Virus record (IMG/VR): IMGVR_UViG_3300042010_000231
Location: 1-47,807 of that record
Length of the DNA stretch: 47,807 bases
Strand: one strand, 5' to 3'
Origin: a virus
The position numbers and the translations under genes are program-made. Of this stretch, positions 16,223 to 24,375 are shown one piece after another. The notes beneath the pieces were generated by a model that was not told the DNA's origin, made no database searches, and worked only from the letters and a program-made list of their open reading frames with translations. Each line of letters starts with the position of its first letter. Within the stretch, counting starts at the first letter, position 1.

Positions 16223-16550
16223 TGTCGGCTCCGTTATTCTGTTTTATTTAATAACTACCAAAGATGTTGCAAAAAACAGTATGGATCCAAGATGGCTTTT
16301 TGCCCGCAATGATTTATATTATTTTGCTATATTTTCTATCGCCCGCAGCGAAAGCTAATGAGATAGCCGGGTTAATTAATGCGAGGTGAGGGTGCGGCTT
16401 TAATCTTAAGTGTCTCACTAGTGTTACATTTTGCAGTTCTGGACGTTCTACGAACTGTGTTGGCTTGAATTAGCACTCTTGCATCCAAAGCAACGCGCAC
16501 AAACAAGCCGCCCTCTTCAAAGGCAAGCCCAAACATGCGATGAGCAGAGA
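16223..16550. other. AT-rich gene-free stretch with probable leftward promoter
   Basis: No supported gene. The part next to 16222 is AT-rich and holds, on the minus strand, TTGCAA followed about 15-16 bp later by TTAAAT/TAAATA, a plausible promoter for the peptide-protease pair. The rest shows nothing clear up to the REP. Confidence 0.35.
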
Positions 16551-16600
16551 AACCTGTGGCGAGGGAACTTGCTCCCGCTGGGCCGCGCAGCGGCCCCCAA
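16551..16600 (+). repeat. REP element (Pseudomonas type), copy 2
   Basis: CCTGTGGCGAGGGAACTTGC matches copy 1 at 14033 closely and in the same orientation, again followed by the second GC stem (GGGCCGCGCAGCGGCCC). The two REPs flank gpG and the subtilisin/peptide pair, a 2.5-kb segment. Confidence 0.85.
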
Positions 16601-16635
16601 AAGGGAACAACTGCCCAACCCAACCCAACGTCAGT

Positions 16636-16667
16636 CACGCACGCACGCACGCACGCACGCACGCACG
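16636..16667. repeat. Tetranucleotide repeat, (CACG) x 8
   Basis: Eight perfect tandem CACG units, 14 bp beyond the stop of the DUF6124 gene at 16682. Long perfect tetranucleotide tracts mutate by slippage. Here it is non-coding, so any effect would be on mRNA 3' structure or on read-through. Confidence 0.85.
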
Positions 16668-16681
16668 ACAGCAGACCGCAC

Positions 16682-17041
16682 CTATTCAGGTGGGTCCATC
16701 AGATCCAGTAATCGGTTTGCCGTGATTTCAGCCAGCATGACGTTATTGGCAATGCCCAACAGGGAATAGCGCGAGCCACCATCCAAGCGGTCCACCAACT
16801 CGTGGACCATCACATCAATCGAAGCCAGGGTTTCGACCAGATGCACCGTTAGGGTTTCGGTCGTGGCCTCTGCGTCCACGGAAAACAGGGTGCTGCGTGT
16901 TCGCGGGGTGGCTTTGATGTCGGCAATCGACGGGAAGTGGAAGTTCAGAGCCCGCTCGGCGGCCTCGTTGAGCTTCTTTGAATCGGGTTCATACGGGGAG
17001 ACCGGATCAGTGTCCGGCGGATTGGGTGTGACCTTGAACAT
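16682..17041 (-). CDS. DUF6124 family protein, copy 1
   Basis: 119 residues starting MFKVTPNPPDTDPVSPYEPD, the usual start of this Pseudomonas family. A long helical core follows (LNEAAERALNFHF; TLTVHLVETLASIDVMVHEL; LLGIANNVMLAEITANRLLD). The paralogue at 35172 starts with the same MFKVTPNPP and keeps the same helices. Function unknown. The ATG at 17041 has AGGAG nine bases upstream and is preceded by a long structured leader that is conserved between the copies, so expression is probably controlled at the RNA level. Confidence 0.85.
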   Translation of the reverse strand: MFKVTPNPPDTDPVSPYEPDSKKLNEAAERALNFHFPSIADIKATPRTRSTLFSVDAEATTETLTVHLVETLASIDVMVHELVDRLDGGSRYSLLGIANNVMLAEITANRLLDLMDPPE

Positions 17042-17361
17042 GGTGAAACTCCTAGAGAAAAGGAGCTGCCGCCATTCGCTGCGAAACGAAAAAAGGTGGC
17101 AACTGTACGCGGGTTCGCAGACCAGGACTCTAGGAACCCGGCAGACCCTAAGGCCTCCCACGCACAGCCGCCATGACATGAATGACAGACCTAATGAAGC
17201 GTCTGCTCACGGACGGTAGACGTTGTGCGTCTAGAGTTTACCCGGGCTGCGAAACCCGATCACTGATGGGCAGTGACACGAATCAAGTTACCGAGCGGCC
17301 CCAAGGCGCACAAGCCGGCGGATTCTGGCGCAGCCGTAGGCAACGGCGCAAGGTCTTGTAG
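17042..17361 (-). ncRNA. Structured leader RNA, copy A
   Basis: On the minus strand this runs from GCTACAAGACCTTGCG to the DUF6124 start. Blocks shared with copies B and C include CAGAATCCGC, the hairpin TCACTG/CAGTGA and CGGGTTT..CCCG. A long-range helix can form between GGGTTTCGCAG (opposite 17247-17257) and TCTGCGAACCC (opposite 17111-17121); copy C has different bases in both strands that still pair. No ORF is needed to explain the conservation. It could be a cis-regulatory leader or a separate small RNA. Confidence 0.6.
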
Positions 17362-17643
17362 CTTTCAGGAAGTAACCTACAGAGCTTTTAAACAAGGACT
17401 GTCAGAAGGATGTTGAATCACAGGGCATACGGGTATTACAGGCGATCAAAAGCCTCAAAAAATGTGAGCTGCGATTGCCGCATTTAGGTTGAACGTCGCA
17501 AGTCTCAGTAGCCAAAAGCCACTATTAAGATTTACCTTCCAAGCCATAAAAGCTACGATGCTCACCACTCAAATTTTTTCGATCGGACAGCTGCCTTTAT
17601 TACAAAGTACCTTCCGATACGTATTAACTATCCGAGATCCAGT
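17362..17643. other. Region upstream of the Septu-like ATPase, open in frame
   Basis: No gene with a standard start. From 17512 the reading frame of the ATPase is open for 44 codons without ATG, GTG or TTG and reads like protein (for example KIYLPSHKSYDAHHSNFFDR). An alternative start such as ATT, or loss of the true start, is possible. No clear promoter was seen. Confidence 0.35.
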
Positions 17644-19044
17644 ATGGGGCAGATTAACGAATTTCCATTTGAAAGCAATTTCATACCACTATCCAAAAAA
17701 GGGAAAAGCTCAAAATCCAACACGTTCTCCGTACTCATAGGGAAAAACGGTGTAGGAAAGAGCCGGCTTTTATCAGACATCGCAGAGAACTATTCAAAAA
17801 AAATATTTGAGGAAGATGCTTTCTATTTTGATGATGGGTTCACACCTTCAAAAATTCTCGCAATTTCAACTAGCCCCTTCGACAAATTCCAAACTACAAA
17901 AACAAATATAAAGCAATGGGAAAACCGATATCACTATGTAGGCATGAAAGGCTCACTGGCGTACTCAAACAATGCCATGGCTCTTATATCGTCCGCAGCC
18001 AAAGGCCTTTTAAACAAATGTCTAAAATCAACTAGAACAAATAATCTCGAAGAGCTTTTTAGTCTTTTGCATCTTGAAAAAAACCTAACATTTATTTTTA
18101 AGTTAAATATAAAGCCACACTTAGAAGTAGCGCAAAAGCCATCAGCAAAAAAATATATTCTAGACTATGAGACGACTGGTATTGATTTGTTCAATTACCA
18201 AGGCGCCCCAAGCGACGATGCTTTTAGAGAGCTGCTCGAAGATCGGGCCTATGAGGCATACATAAAGTCGAGCCAGACCGTTAAAAAGGAAATTGCCAAA
18301 TCTCTAACCTATGTGTGGGGGCATTTGGAAACAAAGAAAAACGCATTATTCGGCCTGAATTTTGATTATCGAAATAGATTTTCCAAGGGGTTCCTTGACA
18401 AGGAAATGGTTGAGTCGGTTCTAGCATTGCTCAATTCTGGAATAGTGAGATTGCTTGACTTAAAGCTTCGAAAAATAAAAAACAAAAAAGAAGAGTTTCA
18501 GGAATTATCACTTAGGCGTGCTAGCTCTGGCGAGCAATGCCTTCTAGTTATCATGCTTGGTATTGCAGGGCTAATAGAAGATAATGCTCTAATACTAATT
18601 GATGAGCCAGAAATCAGTTTACACCCTTCATGGCAAGAAAAATTTATGAACTTGCTGATGACCGTTTTTTCTGACTATAACGGATGCCATTTTATTATTG
18701 CAACACACTCACCACAAATAGTATCTCGTCTTGCCGCTGAAAACTGCTTCATTACCATAATGGGCGAAAACAAAATGTACTCAGCATCCGAGTACTTTCA
18801 CAGATCAGCAGATTATCAATTAGCCGAGCTGTTCGACGCCCCTGGAATAATGAATGAATATGTTACGCGATTAGCATTCAATCTTCTCTCAAAGGTAAAA
18901 ACGCATAAAGGTGTCGACTTCAAAGACCAAGCAGAAATGAAAAAGCTAGAAAGCATATTGAATAAACTTGACTCCGAAGACCCTAATTACGAGCTATTGA
19001 CATCCGTAATTGACACATGCGTATTTTTTATGGATAGGGGTTAA
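17644..19044 (+). CDS. AAA+/ABC-type ATPase of a Septu-like defence pair
   Basis: 466 residues. Walker A GKNGVGKS (33-40), an ABC signature-like ASSGEQC (about 293-299), Walker B ALILIDEPE with Asp320/Glu321, and the H-loop IIATHSP near 355. This is the OLD/RecF/PtuA type ATPase. The gene directly downstream, four bases away, encodes an HNH nuclease, which is the PtuA-PtuB arrangement of Septu anti-phage systems. In Septu the ATPase forms a multimeric sensor that holds the nuclease. Unlike the phage core it is AT-rich, so it was acquired. The start at 17644 has a weak ribosome-binding site, and coding-like sequence extends upstream without a start codon. Confidence 0.82.
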   Translation: MGQINEFPFESNFIPLSKKGKSSKSNTFSVLIGKNGVGKSRLLSDIAENYSKKIFEEDAFYFDDGFTPSKILAISTSPFDKFQTTKTNIKQWENRYHYVGMKGSLAYSNNAMALISSAAKGLLNKCLKSTRTNNLEELFSLLHLEKNLTFIFKLNIKPHLEVAQKPSAKKYILDYETTGIDLFNYQGAPSDDAFRELLEDRAYEAYIKSSQTVKKEIAKSLTYVWGHLETKKNALFGLNFDYRNRFSKGFLDKEMVESVLALLNSGIVRLLDLKLRKIKNKKEEFQELSLRRASSGEQCLLVIMLGIAGLIEDNALILIDEPEISLHPSWQEKFMNLLMTVFSDYNGCHFIIATHSPQIVSRLAAENCFITIMGENKMYSASEYFHRSADYQLAELFDAPGIMNEYVTRLAFNLLSKVKTHKGVDFKDQAEMKKLESILNKLDSEDPNYELLTSVIDTCVFFMDRG

Positions 19045-19047
19045 ATA

Positions 19048-19692
19048 ATGCCTCTCATTAGAAATCACTTTGTATACGAAAATGATGAGCTGGCGTTAAT
19101 CAGAGCGAAGAAGCTTGAGGGGTTTACACACCACGACTGGAGTCATGAGACTCTTATGTCATTAAGATCTCGAATTCGAGATTTTTACAGGAGAGAGCAA
19201 AATGGACATTGTGCATACTGCATGCAGACTATATCTCTTCAAGCCGCCGCAAATGCTCAAGTAGAGCACATACTCCCAAAATCAAAACATGAAGCATTCA
19301 TATTTGAAGTAAAAAATCTTTGTGTGATTTGTGCCGACTGCAACCAGGCTAAAGGTGCAAAAAATGCTCTTATTGGCGAGGAGATTGATACTGTCCAGAA
19401 TCTACCCCGCCGTTATCCGACTAGTTCTGCTAGATTTCTGATTATTCATCCTGCCATTGATGTGTATCGCGAGCATATCGCCATCAATGGTAAGATTTAT
19501 ATAGACCTTACTCCAAAGGGGCACTTCACGATAGGGACTTGTAACCTCAATAGATTTACGCAGAAATTTGGCATCGAGCAATCAATGCTTGATGATTACG
19601 GTATATTCCAACTACTTGAAAGTTATTCAAGTGGAGGGGCGCAAGAAAAGCGGAATGCCTTCGAGAGAATTAGAGAGTTGCGCGGAGGGTAA
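19048..19692 (+). CDS. HNH endonuclease of a Septu-like pair
   Basis: 214 residues. Zinc-site cysteines CAYC (55-58) and CADC (95-98) bracket an HNH core with VEHILPKSKH (72-81) and ADCNQAKG (96-103), the pattern of PtuB-like nucleases. It would degrade DNA when released or activated by the ATPase. AGGGG lies seven bases before the ATG. An AT hairpin CAAAAAC/GTTTTTG at 19702-19727 follows and may be a weak terminator. Confidence 0.85.
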   Translation: MPLIRNHFVYENDELALIRAKKLEGFTHHDWSHETLMSLRSRIRDFYRREQNGHCAYCMQTISLQAAANAQVEHILPKSKHEAFIFEVKNLCVICADCNQAKGAKNALIGEEIDTVQNLPRRYPTSSARFLIIHPAIDVYREHIAINGKIYIDLTPKGHFTIGTCNLNRFTQKFGIEQSMLDDYGIFQLLESYSSGGAQEKRNAFERIRELRGG

Positions 19693-19800
19693 AATTTAAA
19701 TCAAAAACATGATTGAATTTGTTTTTGGTACGTGGCCACCTGCCGAGCGACGATACTGCAGAAACTTTCATCATCTAAATAAATATAAGTGCCGAGAGCA

Positions 19801-20664
19801 ATGGACAAAACATTACATACACCTTGGGAGCTCCTTGCCGGAAGTCCAGTATTAGATGCCGTGCTATCAGACTGGACAAATCTTTTAGCGGACAAATCTC
19901 AACTGGAGCTAGCATATCAGACGTTCCTAAAACGTCACGCAGGGATGTTCTTTCCATCTATGCCTTTACATGATGAGATTATTTTGTCAGGTCTCAAGCT
20001 TGGAGCGGACCACGAGGTGGATTTTGTTATGGCTCACAGCGAAAGAAGCTTGGGATTTATTTATACGTTGATTGAGATTGAAACACCGCATGATACTGCT
20101 TTCACAAAAGCTGGTGATCCTAGGGCTCGCCTGAGTCATGCAATTCAACAAACGAATGATTGGAAGTCGTGGTTAGAAGAAAATCGCGATCAGGTTCAAC
20201 GACTGTTCCCCTCTAAGAGGCTGAGAGTGACAGGCAAAACCCACTTTCGCTATATGGTGATCATGGGCAGAAGGTCTGATGAATTCAATGAAAGAAGGAA
20301 TGCGTGGTCCGAAACAACTGGCGTTCAAATTCGGTCTTTTGATTGGTTTACTGATAATCTACTCAACAAGCAATTTCACTCTTTCAATTCGTATGCCTCG
20401 GACATAATTAAGCCGAGTTACGAAGAAGACAATCAGTTCACCAATCCTTTTGCCGTTGCATACACAGATGCCGACTGGCGCAAAATAGTTGATGATCCAA
20501 GGCTAACATTAAGTCATATGGTTGGGCACAACCTAGAAATTTTAGCAAAACACCGTACTTATAATCGTGATCGCTGGAATCCATTTATTGATTATATAAA
20601 CTCACTTCCGGGCAGCCTGCTTTTCCCATCCGAAAGGGAGTATTGGAGAATGAGTCATAGGTGA
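19801..20664 (+). CDS. Shedu-like DUF4263 nuclease
   Basis: 287 residues from the ATG at 19801 (a GTG at 19789 is possible; neither has a strong ribosome-binding site). The DUF4263 domain, a PD-(D/E)xK nuclease used by Shedu defence, shows HEVDFVMA (Asp74), YTLIEIETP (Glu92/Glu94) and a downstream ARLSHAIQQTNDWKSWLEEN helix. In many members the motif is ExK; here it reads ExE-T, a variant I believe also occurs in the family. It stands alone, next to Septu, so it is either a single-gene Shedu or a third element of the island. Confidence 0.75.
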   Translation: MDKTLHTPWELLAGSPVLDAVLSDWTNLLADKSQLELAYQTFLKRHAGMFFPSMPLHDEIILSGLKLGADHEVDFVMAHSERSLGFIYTLIEIETPHDTAFTKAGDPRARLSHAIQQTNDWKSWLEENRDQVQRLFPSKRLRVTGKTHFRYMVIMGRRSDEFNERRNAWSETTGVQIRSFDWFTDNLLNKQFHSFNSYASDIIKPSYEEDNQFTNPFAVAYTDADWRKIVDDPRLTLSHMVGHNLEILAKHRTYNRDRWNPFIDYINSLPGSLLFPSEREYWRMSHR

Positions 20665-20694
20665 TAAGAGCTACGCCGGGCAAAATCGTGGCCT

Positions 20695-20724
20695 GACCCG
20701 ATTTATCCGGACCCGATTTATCCC
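20695..20724. repeat. Two tandem 15-bp repeats
   Basis: GACCCGATTTATCCG and GACCCGATTTATCCC lie head to tail between the Shedu-like gene and the next ORF. They resemble a binding site for a dimeric regulator or a remnant of a larger repeat. No hairpin is formed. Confidence 0.7.
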
Positions 20725-20738
20725 GACTTGGGGCTAGT

Positions 20739-21587
20739 ATGATTTTAGAAGTTATGGTGCAGGCTGTTGATTTTTTACATTCGATACCGGATGTGATTTG
20801 GTCAGGAATCATAGCTTCCGGGCTGACTTTGAGTGGTGTATTAATATCTAACAGGAGCAACACGAAGCGGTTGAGGATGCAGTTAATGCATGATTCTGCC
20901 GAGAAATCACAGGAGCGGATAACAAGTATTCGACGTGAGGTTTATTTGCGCGCAGCGGACGAAGCGCATAAAACAATCAGGCACTTCGTCAATTTACCCT
21001 ACATAAATTTGGCGGAGACGAATCCATCAGAGGAACTTCACGGCTTTTATTCTATATTGTCAAAGCTGAAGCTTGTCGCGGAGCCGAGCACCTTATCTCT
21101 AGTGACTGAGTTGGATGCAGAGTGCAATAGGCTCTTTGTGAGATTGCTGATGGAGGTCCAACCGATACAAGATGCACGTACTAATTTATTAGGATTTGAG
21201 GAGAACCGTGATTTTTTCAATAAGAAGGCGGTAGAAACGTTCGCAGAGATAAAAATCCTCAGCGAAAGTGCTAATCCCGACACCCTACGTTTAGACGCGT
21301 TAATGAAAGATCATAAAAACTATTTGTTGATAGTCGCTGCGCATGAGCAAACCCGAAAAGATCAACAGGAAGAGTTGGATGGTCTTCTCAAGGCGTACAG
21401 TCATGTAATTTATCCTGAGCTGGCGCCATTTGGAAAGCTTTTGATTCAGATAGAAATAGAGATGCGCGGCGAGCTTGGACTGACAACAGATGTTGTTGCC
21501 TATGCAGCGCAAATGGACCGACAACGAGTTGAATTAGGGGATTTGCTCGAAAGAACTCTAGAGTCAATACATTCATCGGATAAATGA
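20739..21587 (+). CDS. Membrane-anchored helical protein, unknown
   Basis: 282 residues. One N-terminal membrane helix (about 18-38, VIWSGIIASGLTLSGVLIS) is followed by a long helical cytoplasmic region with a coiled coil (AEKSQERITSIRREVYLRAA). GGGG lies five bases before the ATG. Proteins with a single TM and helical body are common in defence islands, but I do not recognise the family. It may belong with the Shedu-like gene 74 bp upstream. Confidence 0.7.
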   Translation: MILEVMVQAVDFLHSIPDVIWSGIIASGLTLSGVLISNRSNTKRLRMQLMHDSAEKSQERITSIRREVYLRAADEAHKTIRHFVNLPYINLAETNPSEELHGFYSILSKLKLVAEPSTLSLVTELDAECNRLFVRLLMEVQPIQDARTNLLGFEENRDFFNKKAVETFAEIKILSESANPDTLRLDALMKDHKNYLLIVAAHEQTRKDQQEELDGLLKAYSHVIYPELAPFGKLLIQIEIEMRGELGLTTDVVAYAAQMDRQRVELGDLLERTLESIHSSDK

Positions 21588-21906
21588 CTAGTTTGGAAGG
21601 AATAACGCTCAAAAGTAATGTCTAGTTCGTTTGAGAATGGTGGGGCCTGAATGCTCTATCGGTCGCATTCATTGTGTGTGTAACCTAAAGGAGATTGGAC
21701 CTACGCTCAGACGGCTTAGACGACGCGAAAAAGGGCAAGCTGCGCGTTGGCTCACGGATGAGCAAAGAACACGACGTAAATGCTTTATAAAGCCAGCCAG
21801 CCGCATAGCGCAGCACTGGCTCCCCTCGTCATCACTTCCCATCTCATCTCGCTCATCAAAACCATCACACCCGTCGCGAATCTCGCCTGGCACTCCCACC
21901 CAAACC
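21588..21906. other. Gene-free stretch before the head operon
   Basis: No supported gene. Frames that are open here (for example one running from 21780 into the protease gene) lack protein-like composition and are read through as antisense or out-of-frame of the head genes. It ends at the second late motif. Confidence 0.4.
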
Positions 21907-21927
21907 CTTTAAACGCGATTAAAAGCC
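21907..21927 (+). promoter_or_regulatory. Late-promoter motif, copy 2
   Basis: CTTTAAACGCGATTAAAAGC differs from the other three copies at two positions. It lies 54 bp before the phage protease start and would drive the protease-capsid-tail tube unit, the counterpart of the I promoter of Mu. Confidence 0.6.
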
Positions 21928-21981
21928 CCATCCCAACCAAAACTTCAAGCTCTGCACATTCCCTCTATGCAGCGCACCGCC

Positions 21982-23001
21982 ATGAAACCCCTCCACATCT
22001 TCAAACCCGGCACCCACACCGCCATGTGCGGCACCAGCTTCAACTTCACCGAATCCGACCTAACCGCCACCGTCGCCGCCTACAACCCATCGCTCCACGA
22101 AGCCCCCATGGTCATCGGCCACCCCCAGCACGACGCCCCAGCCGCCGGCTGGATCAAATCCCTGTCATCCACCGCCCAAGGCCTGATCGCCGAGTCCCAG
22201 CAAGTCGACGCCACCTTCGCCGAGCAAATCGCCAAAGGCAGCTACAAAAAAATCTCCGCCTCCTTCTACCACCCAGACGCCGCCAACAACCCCGTGCCCG
22301 GCGTCTACTACCTGCGCCATGTCGGCTTCCTCGGCGCCCAGCCGCCATCAGTGAAAGGCCTACGCCCCATCGAACTGGCCGACGACGAACAAGGCGTCAT
22401 CCAGTTCAGCGACCACGGCCACTACCTCAGCGCCGACCTCTGGCGCCGCTTCCGCGAATGGCTCATCGGCCAGTTCAACAAAGACACCGCCGACCAGGTC
22501 GCCCCGTCGTGGGCCATCGACAGCCTCGCCGAAACCGCCCGCCAGCCAGAACAGCCCCTGCAGACCGCCTTCTCAGAACCCACCCAAACCCCACAGGTCA
22601 CCCACATGCCCGAGCAAGACACCGCCGCCCTAGAGGCAGAAAACAAACGCCTGAAAGCAGACATCGCCCTGCGTGATAACGCGGCTCGCATGGCGGCGCA
22701 AAGCGCCATCCACACCGCCAGCGTCGACTACGCCGAGAAGCTGGTAGCGGCAGGCATGAAGCCCGTTCACGCACCAGCAGTCATCGCTGCACTGGACTAC
22801 GCCGAGTCCAGTCAATCGCCGTTGGAATTCGGCGAAGACGACGCCCGTCAGCCCTTGAGCGAAGGCCTCAAAGCCATCTTCAAAGACCTGGCCGGCGGCA
22901 TCAGCTTCGCCGAAGTCGCCACCAAATCCCGCGCTGACGACACCACCAAACCAGCCACCAACCCATTACTCGCCGACGCCGAAGCCCGCGCCCAACGATA
23001 G
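21982..23001 (+). CDS. Prohead protease with C-terminal scaffold (Mu gpI-like)
   Basis: 339 residues starting MKPLHIFKPGTHTAMCG. The N-terminal 150 residues match the Mu gpI type: FTESDLTATVAAYNP, APMVIGHPQHDAPAAGWI, and IAKGSYKKISASFYHPD, whose Ser is the likely nucleophile. The C-terminal part from about 205 is acidic and helical (EAENKRLKADIALRDNAARM) and fits a scaffold that is cleaved off. ATG at 21967 is an alternative start, in the same frame; neither has a convincing ribosome-binding site. It is the first gene of the late unit after the cargo block. Confidence 0.88.
   Translation: MKPLHIFKPGTHTAMCGTSFNFTESDLTATVAAYNPSLHEAPMVIGHPQHDAPAAGWIKSLSSTAQGLIAESQQVDATFAEQIAKGSYKKISASFYHPDAANNPVPGVYYLRHVGFLGAQPPSVKGLRPIELADDEQGVIQFSDHGHYLSADLWRRFREWLIGQFNKDTADQVAPSWAIDSLAETARQPEQPLQTAFSEPTQTPQVTHMPEQDTAALEAENKRLKADIALRDNAARMAAQSAIHTASVDYAEKLVAAGMKPVHAPAVIAALDYAESSQSPLEFGEDDARQPLSEGLKAIFKDLAGGISFAEVATKSRADDTTKPATNPLLADAEARAQR
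22606..23001 (+). CDS. Nested scaffold protein (internal start in protease gene)
   Basis: An in-frame ATG at 22606, preceded by AGGTCACCCAC, would give 131 residues starting MPEQDTAALEAENKRLKADI. Mu makes its scaffold (gpZ) from an internal start in gene I, and lambda does so in gene C. The start context here is plausible but not strong. Confidence 0.45.
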   Translation: MPEQDTAALEAENKRLKADIALRDNAARMAAQSAIHTASVDYAEKLVAAGMKPVHAPAVIAALDYAESSQSPLEFGEDDARQPLSEGLKAIFKDLAGGISFAEVATKSRADDTTKPATNPLLADAEARAQR

Positions 23002-23009
23002 GAACCCCC

Positions 23010-23378
23010 ATGGCCACCTTCACCCAACCCAACGACCTGGGCGACTTACTGCTGGTCGAAGTCAGCCCAGGCTGGACCCGTTCCAAGGCCACGCTGCTGG
23101 CCGGCACCGACTACCCATTGGGCCAAGTGCTGGCCAAAGTCGCCGGCAAATACCAACAGCTCGATCCAGCAGGCACCGGCGCCGCCAAGAAAGCCGCCGC
23201 CGTACTGGCCGAACCCATCGACGCCACCGCAGGCGACCAGCCAGGCGTCGTCATCGCCCGCGGCGCCGTCTTGGCCCTGACCGAACTTGCGTGGCCCGCC
23301 GGCATCACCGAAGCCCAAAAAACCACCGCCCTCGACGAACTCAACACCTTGGGCATCGTCGCCCGCGCCACCCTTTAA
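23010..23378 (+). CDS. Head decoration protein (lambda gpD-like)
   Basis: 122 residues. The HDPD pattern is visible: RSKATLLAGTDYPLGQVLAK, then PIDATAGDQPGVVIARGAVL. It would bind the capsid surface as trimers and stabilise the expanded head. AGGAACCCCC precedes the ATG. Lambda-type D and E proteins are not what Mu uses, so the head is a recombinant module. Confidence 0.88.
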   Translation: MATFTQPNDLGDLLLVEVSPGWTRSKATLLAGTDYPLGQVLAKVAGKYQQLDPAGTGAAKKAAAVLAEPIDATAGDQPGVVIARGAVLALTELAWPAGITEAQKTTALDELNTLGIVARATL

Positions 23379-23391
23379 TCCGGAGCCCACC

Positions 23392-24372
23392 ATGAACCTG
23401 CAAGACCTGTTCAGCGTCGCCAACCTCACCGCCGCCGTGAACAAACTCCCGGTCATGCCCGGCAAGGTCGGCGCCATGGGGCTGTTCGACGAAAAAGGCG
23501 TCACCAGCACCACTGTCATCATCGACGAGCGCGAAGGCCGTCTGGTGCTCGTGCCCAACACCTCGCGCAACGACGACCCGGCGCCCATCAAAGGCAACAA
23601 ACGCAAACGCCGCACCTTCGAAACCCTGCACCTGCCCATCAACCGGCCGCTGCTGCCCAGCCAGTTGCAAGGCATCGCCGCGTTCGGCCAGGAAAGCGCC
23701 ACCACGCCTATCGCCACCGTCATCAACGACCATCTGCAAGACCTCAAAAACAGCATCGAAGCCACCCGTGAGTTTCAGCGTGTCGGCGCCTTGCGCGGCA
23801 AGTTGCTCGACGCCGACGGCGAGACCATGTTCGACCTCTATAAGGAGTTCGAAGTCAGCCAAAAGAAAATGACCGTCGCCCTCAGCGCCGCAGGCACTAA
23901 CGTGCGCAAAGCCTGCCTCGACGCCAAACGCCATTCAGAATCCAAGCTCGGCGGCGTGATGGTCACCGGCTTCCGCGCACTGTGCGGGCCGGACTGGTTC
24001 GACGCCTTCACCGACCACGCCAACGTCAAAGCCGCCTTCGCCAACTACCAGGAAGCCCAAGACCGACTCGGCGGCGACATGCGCACCGGCTTCACCTTCG
24101 GCGGCATCGAATTCATCGAATACGACGTCACCGTCAGCGGTCAGCGCTTCATTCCGGCAGACATCGCCCAGGTCTTTCCCATGGCCCGCGGCGTGTTCCG
24201 CCTGTTCAACGCCCCGGCCAACTACAACGAAACCGTCAACACCCTGGGCCAGCCGTTCTACAGCAAGGCCGAGCCGCGCAAGATGGGCAAAGGCTGGGAC
24301 CTCGAAGCCCAAGCCAACCCGTTGGCCATGTGCTTGTTCCCCGAAGCCCTGGTCGAGCTGAAGGTGGGTTGA
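23392..24372 (+). CDS. Major capsid protein (lambda gpE family)
   Basis: 326 residues starting MNLQDLFSVANLTAAVNKLP. Gp E family segments: MPGKVGAMGLFDEKGVTSTT, RKRRTFETLHLPINRPLLPS, FRALCGPDWFDAFTDHANVK and the C-terminal NPLAMCLFPEALVELKVG. HK97-fold shell subunit, expected to assemble with the decoration protein upstream. CGGAG lies six bases before the ATG at 23392; the frame is open upstream but the match to the family begins here. Confidence 0.9.
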   Translation: MNLQDLFSVANLTAAVNKLPVMPGKVGAMGLFDEKGVTSTTVIIDEREGRLVLVPNTSRNDDPAPIKGNKRKRRTFETLHLPINRPLLPSQLQGIAAFGQESATTPIATVINDHLQDLKNSIEATREFQRVGALRGKLLDADGETMFDLYKEFEVSQKKMTVALSAAGTNVRKACLDAKRHSESKLGGVMVTGFRALCGPDWFDAFTDHANVKAAFANYQEAQDRLGGDMRTGFTFGGIEFIEYDVTVSGQRFIPADIAQVFPMARGVFRLFNAPANYNETVNTLGQPFYSKAEPRKMGKGWDLEAQANPLAMCLFPEALVELKVG

Positions 24373-24375
24373 CCC

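Noticed and set aside
21780-22676. 298-codon frame across the protease gene
   Set aside because: Arg/His/Pro-rich composition and overlap with the clearly conserved prohead protease.
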